Shown here piece by piece: positions 11,118 to 22,981 of a DNA stretch of 64,000 nt. The position numbers and the translations under genes were made by a program. Positions within the stretch are counted from its first letter, which is position 1; each line of letters begins with the position of its first letter. The stretch is from Magicicada septendecula (lineage: Eukaryota; Arthropoda; Insecta; Hemiptera; Cicadidae): assembly GCA_034769895.1 (NCBI GenBank), contig JAWRYS010001452.1:372001-436000 (forward strand), written 5' to 3'. The notes under the pieces are model-generated. The model did no database searches and had not been told where the DNA came from. It saw nothing but the letters and a program-made list of their open reading frames with translations.

Positions 11118-13780
11118 CATTGATTCATAACTGTAATGAGACTTTGGGCCAATGCTAGGCCTATACTCCTGAGTCCAAACACCTGTCAAAACAACGAACC
11201 ACAAAAGTTGAACAAACTCCAAATAAGGCAAAGACAATTCCATCTGCTGGTAATGTTATGGCAACTTTTTTTTTGAATGCGTATGGAATATTCTTCATTA
11301 TTTAGTGGTGACTATTATGTGAACTTATTGTTTGATTCTAAAATCAGAGAATTAGAATAACCTCCCCCCCCCCCTATTACCAGATTTAGCCATGAGCAAT
11401 TTCAGTTTTCTTCCTAACCTCAACATGAGTCAGCAGAAAAAGATTTGTGGATGACAGTCAAGTCAATAGCTATTTTAAGGACCTCAACAAACGGGCTTAT
11501 CGGTCTAGTATAACAGCATTAGAACATCATTGGGATGAATGTATTTACCTAACTTGAGATTATGTTGAGACATACATGCAACTTATCAAAAAAATGTTTC
11601 CTTATTTAGGCCTAAGGCTTTTCACCTTACCATTGTAAGTACACAAAAATGTCATTTGTAACTTACAATGTATATGAAAAAAAAACAGTTTTAATGATAT
11701 GTTAGACTATATGAATTCATTTGGTGAAATTTATTGTATAACAGACACGATTACAATCAATGATAACATCAAAATCTTGAGTAGCCCTAACAAATACACC
11801 ACTGCATCTGATCTAAATGTTCATTTATTTTAACAGATAAGTTTAATGTAATAAATGCTATTAAAATTATGATTTAAATTGTTTCAATTAGTACTTAAAT
11901 ATTAAGTAAAGTGTTTATTAATATATCATTTAATTAACAATTCTAAAAATACTTTACACTAATTTACAATTTCACAACTTATGTAACAGTCAGTTCTCAG
12001 TTTTGCTTCACTTTCTTATAGCAGTTTATCCAACCACATAAACAGAATGCTATCACTGCCAGGCTCTGCTTCCTTACCGTATCCTGGGCTGGGTATAGCT
12101 TCTCAGCAGCCAAACTTAAATATTTTCTCTTTGCTTCTTACTTCATTATTGAACTGTTATTTAATTATTTTATACTAAAAGCTTTTAAAAAAGGGAGCGG
12201 TGTTTCCACTTCTTCCATTACACTATTCCACTGGTGGGAAAAACATTGCTTATGACTGGCAACCATTAAAATGATCAGAAGTTAATGGAGTACCTGTAGA
12301 GTTAAACACCATATTTCCTTTCCCATGTGACAATCTAATCATTATTTATCATACTTATCGTGCGAAGTCCTAAATTTTTATTTCTGTTATGAATGCTCAG
12401 AAATGCTTTATTTGTCGATAGTTAAAATTATGCGAGAACCTTGTCTTGCTGGGCTGTAAGGGCGTAGTCCATAGTTGTTTTGAGCTAACATTTTGGCCGT
12501 GCCTTCGACGGACATTTTCCGAAACATTTGCTCAAAACAACTATGGGCCATGGCCTTACATCCTGGCAAGACAAAGTACTCATATCATTGATGCTGGCCG
12601 TGAAAGCCTCAGACAGAATTTATGTGAGAACCTGCTTGTTTGTTTTCCAATGGCTCCACTGTGGTACATTTAACGCATTTGGTAGCGGGCTTCCCAATAA
12701 AGACCACTGTAAATTCTGAGTTCTTGCATTTCCCGGTTCAGCTTCACACACTATGTCGCTTCATTTGATCAAGGCTTTGGGAAGCAGCCTAACGCTGTTA
12801 CTCATTTAGCACTACCCAGGTAACACATGTAGCTTAAAGGATGCTACGGATGCGAGTAACTTTGCCACCCATGTGAGAACCTGATGTACTAGAAATATGG
12901 TTTCAATAGACTTATTTCATAAAATAATGTTTATTAAACAATGGTAGAAACTGTTCAGTTATCTGACACTATGTCCTGGCCATTCAAACTAAAATAAATC
13001 TGTACGTGCACCGAAATTTAATATGTTATAATATCACCAAGACAGCACTTATCCAGTTTTTAGTATAATTACCAATCAATATTTTATGTGAAAATTAATT
13101 ATTTTTTGTATATGAGTTAGAGAATATAGTGTTTTAGGATACATAAAATTAAGTAAGCTTTATATAAATATAAGTTTTATTAGTACCATAATGGTGGAAA
13201 TCATGGTGGTAGGAGTGTAAAAAAAGTTTCAATGTATCAAAGGTGTAAATTATTTATATTTTATTTATGTTGAACAGTTATTACCTACTGTTGTACTGTG
13301 ACAGATACATAGAAATTCTAAAAATCTTGAATGTTTTAAAGAAGAGATAGGATAATTTTTCAGGTGTGGAAAGATATGTGTAACAATAATAATAAATACA
13401 CAAAAACGGTCTCCTTGAAGTAACCAATAATTTGATCACTCTCAGATCAGTTCAGTGTTAAACTTGTCCACAACACTCAGTTGATGGTATTTAAAGGTAC
13501 AGCATAGATAAGTAAAAGTTTCGTGTAAGGCAAGTTTGGTATCCATATAGCCCTGACAATATTTTGCAAGTTTTAACCTTTGTTTGCATAATTAGAAGTT
13601 AATTCTAAAAATGTAAGAAATAAGAAACTAAGTCATATGGGGTTGGCTTCTTCAATTAAAGCTCGGGTGAGATCTTTTACTTGCCAGCAAATGCATTCTC
13701 AATTAGGGATTCTGGACTACTGGGACTTAATGAGCCCTGGTGAGCTGTCTGAAGGGGAGAGAAAGAAAGGTCTGCATATT
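11118..13780. other. No gene recognised; intergenic or unidentified repeat
   Basis: AT-rich sequence without a convincing ORF. A strong palindrome lies at 12441-12574. A short phrase, GAGAACCT(T/G)G or close to it, recurs at about 12434, 12627 and 12873 after ATGCG or ATGTG, suggesting an unidentified repeat family. Confidence 0.5.
12441..12574. repeat. Imperfect palindrome with 45-bp arms
   Basis: Arm 12441-12485 pairs with 12530-12574 at 38 of 45 positions. The last 17 bases next to the 44-nt loop (CCATAGTTGTTTTGAGC) match perfectly. No flanking duplication was recognised. It could be the core of a foldback MITE or a transcribed hairpin. Confidence 0.7.
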
Positions 13781-13789
13781 TTTTAACTA

Positions 13790-13975
13790 ACAATCCTCTG
13801 GAGGTGCTGAAGACCAGCGACCAGCTATTTACAGTCACCACATCATAGAATTGAGGACATAGTTACAACACCTACTGGTAAATTAAAAGTTTTCCAGTGG
13901 ACTTTGGCCCATCATGGGAACAGGGAAAGTAACATTAGGGACAGAATTGCCAAGGATATTACAGGCTCCTCGCTT
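13790..13975 (+). pseudogene. RNase H fragment of a non-LTR retrotransposon
   Basis: Translation gives a HHIIELRT region followed by KVFQWTLAHHGN and NIRDRIAKDITG, which fits the QW.P.H.G..GNE.AD.LAK motif at the end of RNase H domains in I/R1/Jockey-type LINEs. Only this piece is present. It abuts the truncated end of element D. Confidence 0.6.
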
Positions 13976-14660
13976 TATCTAGCAAAATGCAAGGAAAGTA
14001 GTTTGCCTAGAAGCGTATTGCTTTGTAAAGTGACAGCTTGATTCAAAATATTCGCCACTCTAATAGGTACATTTCCGGTTTCTTCAGGTTTTACTAAACT
14101 TCTGGCAATTAGTATGCCCGGTATGATGACTACCTCGGGTTCGAATATAGAGCACTGGTTGCCCCTAGTATCTACCTCGGTTCTAACCATGATGAACTTT
14201 TCGAAATTTGGTGGAACAGTTACGGCCACTTGGTTTATGACGTCCATCAATTTTTCTGATGTAGTCATTGTGGAGAGCATTACCGGTATCTCTTCTTTTC
14301 CGATTCTCAAGACATTGTTTTTGAAGTCGACTATAAAGCCAAATGCGTTCATAACGTCCACAGTGTCTGCAACAAGTACTTGATGATCAAACTCAAATCG
14401 ACCAAGGCGTAGGTGTATCTCCACTAGTCCAAACACTTTTACAGACCGTCCAGTAGCTGTTCGCAAGCTGCAAGAGCACCAGATTGGCTTGAGATCTTTC
14501 ACCACGTCGGGCCGCACAATGGAAATTGTTGCACCTGTGTCAACTGTAATCGAGATTGGCCTTTCTTGAATGAATCCGGTAAGCACCAACCTCCCACTGG
14601 AGGTATTTTTCTGGAGTGTCCAGATTTTTCTGGAGTGTAGAAATTCCGTATTGTCTAGGG
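13975..14660 (-). pseudogene. pol: Element D retroviral-type aspartic protease segment
   Basis: The minus-strand open frame contains ITVDTGATISIVR, the active-site D(T/S)G of a retroviral-type aspartic protease, with LRTATGRSVKVFG downstream. A second half after MTTSEKLMDVI is a linker resembling the gap between protease and RT in gypsy Pol. The frame ends with a stop at 13975 before any RT motif. Its 5' part was cut by the hAT insertion at 14661. The first ~10 residues of the raw frame (to 14691) come from the inserted hAT element. Confidence 0.8.
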
Positions 14661-15249
14661 CAGTGGTTCCCAAAGTGGGGTCTGTGGACACTTATATACC
14701 ATATATGTATACGTTTATTTCCACATTGGTCTGTGGAAAAATAGAATATACCGTAATTTTATCCGATTTTTATAGTCTAAAATCTAAATTTTAGAATCTT
14801 AAATCAATTAGTAGAAGATTCCAGTATTTTTGTTTTGGTTTAAACTAATTGTAATTGTAAAGTCATTTCAAACTAATGGCTTTAATAATGTCTTTAAATC
14901 ATGTCGTGTAAAAGATTTGTTTGTCAGCCGAACTGACTAGAGCGCCGCTTCAACGCAGAACTGATCGCCCTGTTTTAGTCCACGTATAAGCACTGTATGT
15001 AAGCAAAACGTTTTTTCCATGTAGCTGAAAAGATAGAGCTGAGGTTGGCAAAAGTTAAGAAATAAACTTGATGTCGAGAGTGACTTAATATTGAAATTAA
15101 CAGACATTAAACCTAATATTGCAGAGCTATTGTTCAAAAGCAGCTTCATTGTTTATATTAAACTTTATATTAAACTATGTTTGATATTGTTCATGTTATA
15201 ATTTTGCAAGTTAAGAGAATTTTGATTTTAATACATTTTAATTAAAATA

Positions 15250-17725
15250 TAAGAGTTTGTATCTACACAGCAAAATCTGGTAAATTAATTGACTCAATCA
15301 CAGACCACTACCCCGTTTTAATATCACTACATGGAAACAACATAAAATGCAAACTTACAGTATCTTTTGAAATAAACAAAAAAAGATTTTTGGAGCTGTG
15401 TGCTTCAGAACAATGGCAACAAGTCTGTAATACACCAAATAACAATGAAGCATTAGAATTGCTAATAAACAAGATTCAAACTATCAATGAACTTTCACAC
15501 AAAACTAAGCAAAAAATTCAAAAACCAAGAAAGACCTGGATTACCCCTGCTCTCATTAATTCAGTTAATAACAAAAACAAATTATATAAAGCCTGGAAGA
15601 ATAGTCAAGACGACTTGCTAAAAAAAGAGCTGTACTTAAATTACAAAAAACTACTTAAATCATTACTTAGGACTGCTAAAAATAGGCATGAAGGAAAACA
15701 ACTACAAAACGCTAATTCTAAAAAAATGTGGAGATATTTTCATCTAAAATTGGATCGTAATTCAAAAAATAGACAAATAAATGATATTTTGATTAATAAT
15801 AAACTAAACAGCAATGATTGGACAAAGGCTAATTATTTTAATGAATTTTTCAGCACAATAGTATCTAGGCTGAATGCAAGTGCGACTCCTCCTATTCTGC
15901 AGCATGAAATACCAGATATATCAATTAATCAGCATACTATGTTTCTAGCACCAACAAATGAGTCAGAAGTTTACCAAACTATTCGTGAACTCAAAAATAA
16001 ACCTGGTGGGTGTGATGAAATTCATGCCTATACAGTTAAGCTAGCTGCTCCGTTCATAACTCCTGCTTTGACTCACATTATTAATATTGCTATGATACAA
16101 GGTACATGTCCATATCAATTTAAGAAAGCTGTAATTTGTCCTATATATAAGGAAGGTGTAAAAAGTTTGGTTAACAATTATCGACCGATCACACTGATAT
16201 CAAATTTAGCTAAGATTTTTGAAAAAATTATTTTTACCAGATTATTTAAATTTGTAAAGAAACATAACCTGTTAAGTGCTAAACAATTTGGCTTTCTCAA
16301 GAAGAAAGGCACAGATGATGCTATAGCCCTACTTAGCAAATTTATTTATGAAAATCTAAGTATTAGCATACCAACTGTTGTAACTTTTTTGGACTACTCC
16401 AAAGCTTTTGACACTGTCGATCATGGCATACTTATATCCAAATTACAGAATATTGGAATAAGAGGTGTAAGCTTATCCCTGATAGCCAGTTATTTACATG
16501 ACAGGACACAAGTTGTAAAGGTGAATGGGACTAGAAGTCAGCCTATTAAAACAAATGTTGGAGTGCCCCAGGGCTCTATATTAGGACCTTTATTGTTTAT
16601 TTTATATATCAATGACTTACTAGTGTTACAAGATGTATTAATAGCATATGCTGATGATACAGCAGTGCCAATGAAGGCAAAGACATGGCCTGAACTTGCA
16701 ACAGATATGTCTACTAAATTAGATATTATATACTCTTGGCTCTATCACAGTAATCTAGTACTCAACATAAGCAAGTCTGTTTTTATCACCTTTGGAAATT
16801 ATAGAGACTCTGTTCTGCATGACTTTGAAATTAAGATAAATGGTCAAAAATTGAAAAGAGTTAAAACTAGTAAATATCTAGGAATAACATATGACTTTAA
16901 CATGAAGTGGGATGTACATGTGGCTAACATTGTAAAAAACCAAATACGTAGTCTACGTTTTTTACAGACTTAAACAAATTTTATCAAAAAAGCAACTACT
17001 ACAAATATACTATGGACTATTCCATAGTGTGGCAGGGTATGCTATCATAGGCTGGGGGGGGGGGGGTCTATATAAATCATCTCTAGACGCATTGGATCGG
17101 CTGCAAAAGTATATTCTTAAAATTATAGGAGTCAATGAACAGGATTCGAATAAACCATTAAATATTAAACAGGTGTTTGTAGTGAATTCTATAGTTTATC
17201 AATACAATGATCTAAAAAGTGAGTTTTTACAAAATCGAATCAACACACGGTATAAAAGTATTATATTGCCACGACCCCTATTAAGTATTGGGCAAAGAAG
17301 CTATGTGTATTATGCCATAAAATATTTTAATGAATTACCTAATGAACTGAAAAATCTAAGTGTAAATATAAAAGTGCTTAAAAAAAAATCAAAGAAAAAA
17401 TTAGGAACATTGTTATTGAATAATCAAAAAAACAGTCTATTATGATATGGACCTTTTTTCTCTTTTTTTTCATTTATTTATTGAATTGTATTATAGTACA
17501 AACTAAAATTTTGTTAAAATTGAAAAATAATTTATTTGTAATATATTACTATAATCGGTGAGGTAAAACTCACAATTAGTATTAAGTATATAAATATTAA
17601 TTCTAAGGACCAACCTATGTACGGGTATTTATGCCCCCTATAGGTCCTTTATTGTATAATTTTTATTATATGTAAAGGAAAATTGGTAATAAATATTATT
17701 ATTATATTATTATTATTATCATATT
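15250..17725 (+). mobile_element. 5'-truncated LINE (CR1/Jockey-like group)
   Basis: It starts within the last residues of an AP-type endonuclease (SITDHYPVLI, about 15297) and runs through an RT to a 3' tail of TTA/ATT repeats (about 17690-17725). 5' truncation and a simple-repeat tail are typical of target-primed LINE insertion. The exact 5' border in the hAT sequence is uncertain by about 20 bp. Confidence 0.85.
15258..17445 (+). pseudogene. Non-LTR retrotransposon reverse transcriptase, one frameshift
   Basis: The main frame (from the Met codon at 15390, 527 codons) has RT motifs in order: AVICPIYKEG and NNYRPITLIS (residues about 247-270), FLDYSKAFDTVDH (D335), GVPQGSILGPLLFILYINDL (391-410) and the catalytic YADD (420-423), then a thumb region to KYLGITYD. 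A stop follows at 16971-16973 after a run of T residues. The next frame continues as a LINE C-terminus (GYAIIGWGG...LDRLQKYILKIIG) to 17445. The single frameshift probably inactivates it. The endonuclease is missing apart from its last residues. The CR1/Jockey placement is tentative. Confidence 0.88.
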
Positions 17726-17816
17726 TACTGTTTGTTTTATTTCATAACTGTGACGGGGTCCGTAAAATTTTTAATTTTTGAGGGGGTCTGCAGACTGAAA
17801 AGTTTGGTAACCACTG

Positions 17817-19184
17817 GTCTAGGGGCTTCGTTCCTCCAGTTAGTCATCACATGCCCTGTTGTACCGACTACTGCTTGTTTCCCTGCTGCTGAACTCTAAC
17901 CCGACAATCTTGTGTAGATGTCCAGGTTTCCCACATCTATACATCTATAACACTTCGTTCTTCCATCCTTCCTTATTTTCCTCTGTAGCCCCACTCGTTG
18001 GGTCTTTGTTCCTTTGCTCTTCTTCTTCATCATCTGTTCTTTGCAATCTTTTAGCGTGTACTTTATGACTTGTCCAACCAGCCACTGACTTGCAGCCTCA
18101 AATTGCAAAGCATGTACCAGGGCATCCGCACTGTTCTGGTGTCCTGTTATTCATAACACTTGCTATAGTTCATTCTCTCGGACACCATCAGTAAATGTCT
18201 GCATCGCAAGCCTCGTTCGAAAATCTTCTGGCGCTTTCAGGATAGGCCAGTCTAATTACTTTGTCGATACTTGCTTCAAACTCTTGAAGACTCCCCAGAA
18301 TGCTATTACCTTGCGGTCAACTGAGTGCAGTACACATCTCGCAGATGTTTATCACCATACCGTAATTCTAGAGCTTTTATCAATTCGGCATAGGTGTTCT
18401 GGCTCTCAGGTGGCACTGGCTGTAGTAGTTCTGCCGCAGGTCCTTTTAATGCAAAAATGAGTGAAACTGCCTTGCCTTTCTCTCTCCAATTATTTGCGCA
18501 TGGAGCAGCTTCAAATTGGCGAAGGTACGTTGCCCAGTGACAGCTTCTGTCAAAGGTTGGAGCCTTGACATGAACTGTCACAACCGCAGGCAAGGTAACT
18601 TTCTCTATTGTCTTTTCTGTCTTTATCATTGGTACAGTCTGTTCAGAAATTTGTTTTGGTTGTATCTTCATGAACTGCTTCAACTCGCTTTTAATTTGTT
18701 CTCTTATGTTTGCCATTGAGTTTTCTACTGCAGATATTTTATTTGACACGGATTCTTCTATGACAGATATTTTTGTGGACATCGATTCTTCAACACTCGA
18801 GACAGATTTTTCTACTTGAGCTATTTTTGATGTCATTGATTCTTGTACCTCCGATATTTTAGTAACTTGTTTATTAAGCTCACCTCGTAGGATACCCAAT
18901 TCTGCACTACTGTGTTCTTGTATCTGTTTCTGCATAGCTTCAAAAAGAGCTTCTGTTTTATCTGCTTGTCGTCCTTCAGATTCCAAAATTAGTGCTTTCT
19001 GCCATTCTTGAGTTTCTTCTCTTTCCTGGCTGCGTTTTTCATCATGTCATTTTTCTGCTTCTTCTCTTCCTTGTCTCCGTTCTCCTTTTTGTCGTCTTTC
19101 TGCTTCTTCCACCTCCTGTCGGCGTCGTTCCTCTGTCTCCAACACCAGCGCCTGGAAATTGTCCATCATCTGACTGGCATCCAT
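17817..19184 (-). pseudogene. gag: Element D Gag, broken
   Basis: The start is the ATG at 19184 (minus), giving MDASQMMDNFQALVLETEERR, an amphipathic charged leader. An in-frame TGA near 19050 interrupts it. The main open part (18986-18306) is predicted coiled coil (repeated EESMSTKIS/EESVSNKIS heptads), then a capsid-like region with TFDRSCHWATYLRQFE and a GPAAELLQ...TYAELIKALELRYGDKH segment typical of insect gypsy Gag. After 18306 the frame shifts repeatedly, with a degenerate zinc knuckle (RCGKPGHLHK, near 17920). The protein is not functional. Confidence 0.82.
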
Positions 19185-19246
19185 TGTTTACCGATTATTT
19201 ACGAATTACACTCGTCTTGTACTAAGTGTCCACTGTTAACGGTTCT

Positions 19247-19264
19247 GTCCCACTTCTGATATCA
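19247..19264 (-). other. Element D primer binding site
   Basis: The minus strand reads TGATATCAGAAGTGGGAC directly after the LTR end. It resembles the TGGTATCAGAAGTGGGAC site seen in many animal gypsy elements, with the third base changed. Confidence 0.75.
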
Positions 19265-19265
19265 C

Positions 19266-19755
19266 TGTTACGACGGTCTACTGATCGTCGTTTGGTACAG
19301 TGGAAAGCAAAATACAAAACACCAATTTAAGTCGCTAATCACCAGCTTTAATTATCACAATTAAACAGTTTGTAATCAACAAGATAGTCTCTTACAACAA
19401 ATGAAATAAAAGTTGTTCACACGCAAAAAAAATGTCAACTAATGTAAATCACAATTGTATTACAATTGTCTCGCACAATTATTAAAAACACTTCGCCACA
19501 ATACTTCAAACCGCACTAGAATAAATCACCACTAAAACTGAACTAAGCACAGCTGAGGTCTTGTATTTATACCCCGCTGATATTCCAGCATATTCCATAA
19601 TACGTGTCTACTAGAAAACACTAGAACGTAATTGATTGCGGCCTTGAACACAGCGCGCGTAGTTCTGTGACGTACTTTAATGGAACTTTAACTTATTAAC
19701 TGACGTATCATTTTCTCTCTTGGTTGATACGTTATCAGTAATTTAAGCCACAACA
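19266..19755 (-). repeat. Element D 5' LTR
   Basis: On the minus strand the LTR runs from TGTTGTGGCTTAAATT to CGTCGTAACA (490 bp), with TG...CA ends and the primer site adjoining. A TATAAATA box lies at about 19571-19564, consistent with an LTR promoter driving minus-strand transcription. No second LTR copy is present in the window. Confidence 0.8.
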
Positions 19756-19893
19756 TACATAAAGGAAACTAGACAGAATACCCGCTTAAACATAGCATTT
19801 CACTTTGAGCCATTGTGTATTTTTTTAATGACTTCATCAATTCAATTTTTCTATTATTTCCTTATAACTCACGCTTACGTACATCGAAGTTGG

Positions 19894-19928
<35 letters not shown>
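19756..19928. other. Spacer ending in a TG microsatellite (insertion site of element A)
   Basis: Short unique sequence followed by a (TG)n run at about 19896-19928. The same type of run resumes after the 3' LTR of element A at 46588. Confidence 0.8.
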
Positions 19929-19929
<1 letters not shown>

Positions 19930-22898
19930 GTAACATGACATAAGATAGCGCAAAATACCACTAATGATTAATAAAAGAAAAAGCTGAAGGTAGGAAGAAA
20001 GGTTAAAAAACTTATAACTTGAAGATTAATGACCCAACTACGAAATAACAATTGACAGGAACTGACTATCACTTGACCCAATAGATTGGAGAAAACAAAT
20101 AGATTGGAGAAAACAAGAAGATTGGATAAAACCAGAAAATAGAAACAAGAAGGAAGGAACGAGAAACCAAGAAGTAACCCAAAGTATGACCACGATCATT
20201 GTAACCCCAAGATGTAACTAACAAATAATATGTAAAGTAAATGCACTAAAACAGATAGGGCATAAATAAGATGTCAAATATATAAACTATAAAAATAAAC
20301 TAGAGATATTATGTATGTTAAATGAAAAGCAAAGAATCATGAAGTTCTAAATGTAAGATAGGAAGCTAGAAATAAATAATACCCTATTAAATAATAAACT
20401 AGTCAAAAACAAGTAAGTTATAATTGAGCTGAATAAAGACAATCATTCAAAACCAAAAGTGACCAATGTGAAATGAAAATAAAACAAATATTAATTACTA
20501 ATAACCACACAGTGATACAAAACTAAATAAACAAACAATGTGTGAAATATCAAGTGAAAGTGATGATAAAGAAAGAAACCTCATATGTAAGGAACAGTGC
20601 AGTGTAGGTGCATGTAGTGTACAATATAATAAGAAGCAGACTATAGTAATATAGCGAAACAATCTTTAATAGAATATTATATAAAAAGTATGGAACTAAT
20701 TGTACCATTAATAATTTAAGTGATAGTAAGTAAGAATTACAAAAATAAGATAAAAGTTAAGTTATTAGAGTGGAAGATAGGTGAAGCAGCACTATATTTT
20801 AGTGAAGGAATTTGTAAGTGAGTGATATTGTGTAAGGTACTGTTAAAAATTATTATTATAAGAGTTTCATTATTGTAAAAAACCATAGAATTAATTAACT
20901 TAGAAGATAGGTGAGATAGAAATAAGAAACCAATAACAGTTAGAAGTTTAATTTCAGGCTTGAACCTGGTAAGAAATATTTTAATAATAAAAGGTGTGTT
21001 GTTAAGAGCACCAATGTTTTTTGTTTATCTGTTTCTATAAAAAATATGTTCAATGAACCAATAAATAAAGTTTATGAATTATAAAGAAGGTGGAATAGGA
21101 GTATTGTGAAACCTATGTTTTAGGCCTAGCATGAAGGAGAGAATTTTATAAGTTTAAAAAGAAAACAATAACCAAGGATCAATTAGAGTATATAAAATGT
21201 TTAAGTAATTAAGTAAGTGTATCAGGTATAAAAATGTATAAATATTATTCAGTTTAAAAATAATTACAAAAGAAATATCAATAAGAAAATAAGAAAAATG
21301 TTATTAACTAATCTAAAGTAACCATGAGGTGTATCAAAATAATCTTTAGTAAAGAAGCAGAACAATGGTGTTAGTATAATTAATAGTAATACTAGCATAA
21401 GGAAGTAATCATAATTTAAAGGATTTTTACATTTTTGAACATAAATAAAACGTTAGATTATAACAATGTTATAAGATGTTGACCAATGAGAACTAGTATA
21501 ATTTGAAGGGTAACTATGGAAACTCATGCTTGTTACATAGGTGACCGCTGAAATCTAATTACTTCATTATTGACCAGCATAGAGGGTATGAAGCCGTCGG
21601 ATCCAAATTAATTTTAAAAGCTTTAAATTTTTCCAAATTTTGAAAGAAGTGTAAGAAGAATATTTAACTAAACCATTGATGAGATGACCAGTAATTAAAA
21701 CATTTATACAACAAATATCATGGCCAAACTTGGAAGGAAGTAAATTAATTTAATACCCGATCAATTCTGGAGGAAGAACTGAGGGGACCTAACTCAACCT
21801 GAAGAAGATCACCGACAAGAACTGATGGAAGCTGGACATTGGATTTCAACCATTTGAACGGAAATCTCAGCTAATCCAAAGAAGAAGGACTCTTAGACGT
21901 GTTCCAGAAGAAGAAGAGGATCGCAAGAGAAGCTACGTCCAGGAATCGATGAGTATAAATTAAATACTTCACCCCAAACTTAACTTTCAATTACCCATAG
22001 TAAACAAACTATCTGATTTTCACTTCACAGATCACAAAATTAACTTTTGAACTGAACTTGATTATAAAATCACTTTCAATAAAATATATCAATCAATGAA
22101 TTTTGATTTTATATTAAAATAATTTTAAAAAACATAACTTGCTAACAAGAATTTAACCAAGCGTGCACTATTTCTCATTGCCAATAAACTTACTTTTCAT
22201 GTTTTAAAATATCAACTATTGTGTAATTAGATATAAGGAATGTTATAATTTATGTGCATTTATTAGTCTGTAATCCAACTTCTGTAGTCCAAAGAACTTA
22301 TTCACTGAGAAAAATTTATTATTTGTTTAAACATTAACCTGTACGCCATGATGGCATTTTGCGTATGAACTGAGCTAACCAGACGCTGCCAACCGAGCAA
22401 TTTGTAAACGCCGGAATTATAAAAAAAAAAATATATATATGTACCATTCATCAACTGTAATTGAGCAGTTAATATAAAGAAGGGTTCAATAAATTTTAAT
22501 ATTTCTCAATTGCTGTATGTTTGATTCATAAAAAAAGAGTAATATAAGAATTTGGGACACAAACAATAAACATACGACAGTTGATGAATTCAACTCGACC
22601 AGACAGCGTGAACCAATCAGGTGGCGAGGCGGAAAAATTTGAACTGAGCGACGAGAAATACGGTCGACTAGTAAGTATTGAGACAAACTATAAAACGGCT
22701 CGCTACACATTAATAAATACCACAAAAGTAAATAACACATCCATAATAATTAAACATTCTGGTAAATCGCTACATTACAAAGTGACGATCCCAACAGTGG
22801 GGCTAAAGGTAAAAGATAGATATGGGACTTACACGTTTCTGTTACAAAGACGCTTACAACGGGAGACATTAAATCTCGTCACAAAACGTCACATTACA
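19929..22898 (+). repeat. Element A 5' LTR (about 2970 bp)
   Basis: It begins TGTAACATGAC and ends CACATTACA just before the primer binding site. The 3' copy is recognisable piecewise at 32134-46587. A 16-bp tandem repeat (AATAGATTGGAGAAAAC type) lies near 20090-20125; the 3' LTR has one more unit. TATA-like sequence is at about 22420-22445 and AATAAA at 22487. An ORF of about 110 codons (22581-22916) is not preserved with its start in the 3' copy and is unlikely to be a gene. Confidence 0.85.
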
Positions 22899-22901
22899 AA
22901 G

Positions 22902-22919
22902 TGGCGCGCCAACTAGTAG
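22902..22919 (+). other. Element A primer binding site
   Basis: TGGCGCGCCAACTAGTAG starts three bases after the LTR. TGG pairs with the CCA end of a tRNA. I cannot name the tRNA. Element B has the related GCGACCAACTGGTG at the same place. Confidence 0.65.
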
Positions 22920-22981
22920 GGCTAGAATAATTAAAAAATTATACAATTAAACCCTATGGATTCTAGCGGCGGCTGCAGAAA

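Larger units (their letters stand above)
14661..17816. mobile_element. Non-autonomous hAT element carrying a LINE insertion
   Basis: The ends CAGTGGTTCCCAAA and (minus strand) CAGTGGTTACCAAA are classical hAT terminal inverted repeats. The flanking 8-mers GTCTAGGG at 14653-14660 and 17817-17824 are identical. Outside the LINE only about 0.7 kb remains, with no recognisable transposase, so the element would need an enzyme in trans. Confidence 0.92.
13975..19755 (-). mobile_element. Element D: truncated Ty3/gypsy-type LTR retrotransposon
   Basis: Reading on the minus strand: a 5' LTR (19755-19266), a primer binding site, a broken gag, and a protease segment that stops at 13975. RT, integrase and 3' LTR are missing, so the copy is 3'-truncated. 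A hAT element (14661-17816) interrupts it between gag and protease, leaving the 8-bp duplication GTCTAGGG. Confidence 0.8.

Noticed and set aside
14937-15149. Minus-strand 70-codon ORF in the non-autonomous hAT element
   Set aside because: No transposase motif could be recognised with confidence.
22581-22916. ORF of about 110 codons in the element A LTR
   Set aside because: Its ATG is not kept in the 3' LTR copy and it runs across the primer site; no family motif.
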